Shown piece after piece: positions 63,483-64,000 of a stretch of 64,000 nucleotides of DNA (the stretch's first letter is position 1; every line of letters starts with the position of its first letter). The translations under genes were made by a program, and so were the position numbers. The notes below the pieces were generated by a model. It saw only the letters and a program-made list of their open reading frames with translations, searched no databases and was not told the origin of the DNA. The stretch comes from Odontocerum albicorne (Eukaryota; Arthropoda; Insecta; Trichoptera; Odontoceridae): positions 12,098,153-12,162,152 of the forward strand of contig OX463864.1 in the NCBI GenBank assembly GCA_949825065.1. The letters are read 5' to 3'.

Positions 63483-63897
63483 ACAAAAAAACTTTAAAAA
63501 AAAACCTTTTTTTATTTGGGTATTCTAGACCCCATGATATCCAACTCCGTGTCAAGTAAAGAGTGATTCAACATTTTTTCATCCACTCGACAACACCTGT
63601 CCAACAGTGTCGAGTGTGTTTGGCTTCGTACAAGTGTGGATGATGCTGGTGCGATGGAACAAGCTCACCGCAAACACAACAACCACAGTCTCTGGTTTCT
63701 TGCTATCTAAGGAAGGGGTACAGACTTGGTACCGGCGTGCGGCACAGACGGGAGTAGTCATTTCGTCAAAACACTTATGTAACACGGCCAATTATTGGTT
63801 CTTATGGCCCAGATGGCGTTAGATAGTCGCTGCACAATTTAAAAAATACGATTATTAATTATTATAAATAGATTGTATCGTTATGTAGCTTTCGTTA
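63483..63897. other. Unassigned, with a 9-bp hairpin
   Basis: CACTCGACA at about 63584 pairs with TGTCGAGTG at about 63609. ORFs on both strands overlap without a recognisable domain. Confidence 0.3.
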
Positions 63898-64000
63898 TGA
63901 GATCGCTGCGTAGAATGTGTAGAAAAACAATGTATGACAGAATAAGGAATAATGACATTTGTAAAGAAATTGGATTGAAAGAAGATATTCTTCATGTATC
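63898..64000 (+). mobile_element. LINE-A relative, cut by window end
   Basis: Open to the edge: MRSLRRMCRKTMYDRIRNND, ICKEIGLKEDILHV. It corresponds to the LRRxxxxTxYDRIRNE region. It lacks the ELKANVLSKM spelling of LINE-A, so it is a third subfamily. Confidence 0.75.

Overview
This is eukaryotic, AT-rich, repeat-dominated intergenic DNA, most likely from an insect with a large genome. Lepidoptera is my guess from the style of the LINE C-termini, tRNA-derived SINEs and TTAA-targeting MITEs, but I cannot prove it from the sequence. I find no host protein-coding gene, no functional tRNA or rRNA gene and no operon-like structure. Every protein-like stretch I can recognise belongs to a mobile element and is broken.

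Families (names are mine). LINE-A is the dominant non-LTR element: reverse transcriptase C-termini, 5'-truncated, on both strands throughout, with a variant subfamily A2 (14.7, 17.8, 24.3, 37.6-39.1 and 56.3 kb). LINE-B has a C-terminus RLWNQLQTN plus a 3'UTR ending in TTAAATAAATA. LINE-C, D, E, F, G, H, I and K are other ORF C-termini. LINE-J has a C-terminus at 49.96-50.36 kb and a 3'UTR that recurs seven times. SINE1 and SINE2 are tRNA-derived. REP-G is a short 5'-defined retro-tail family. PAL is a foldback family with about 100-base inverted arms. TA-MITE starts CAGTACCCGGCGGTAAG. R1, R2 and R4 are other dispersed repeats.

Layout. 0-10 kb: LINE-A, a PAL copy holding a TTAA MITE, SINE1 copies, two mariner-like remnants (one internally inverted-duplicated) and minisatellites. 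10-20 kb: a 27-bp array, SINE1 copies, a TA-MITE, LINE-A/G/H, and SINE2 split by an 811-base TIR element. 20-32 kb: REP-G, LINE-E, LINE-I carrying a dimeric hAT MITE, two TTAA elements, LINE-A2, a possible solo LTR and LINE-B/K. 32-45 kb: LINE-G, a 313-bp duplication, a near-perfect 205-base palindrome, and a pogo-like element nested in LINE-A that itself holds a mariner remnant and a 17-copy 26-bp array. 45-55 kb: LINE-A/B/C/I/J, a 30-bp array with 120-bp higher-order structure, SINE2, and a 1.8 kb satellite of 180-192 bp monomers. 55-64 kb: more LINE-A (including a YGDD reverse transcriptase segment), mariner, LINE-B/J tails, LINE-C and SINE2.

The elements interact as nested parasites. Insertions can be dated against each other, because uninterrupted copies of the same host repeat often lie in the same window. 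SINE1 shares its 3' tail with LINE-B, and SINE2 appears to share its tail with LINE-D, as expected if the SINEs borrow those LINEs' machinery.
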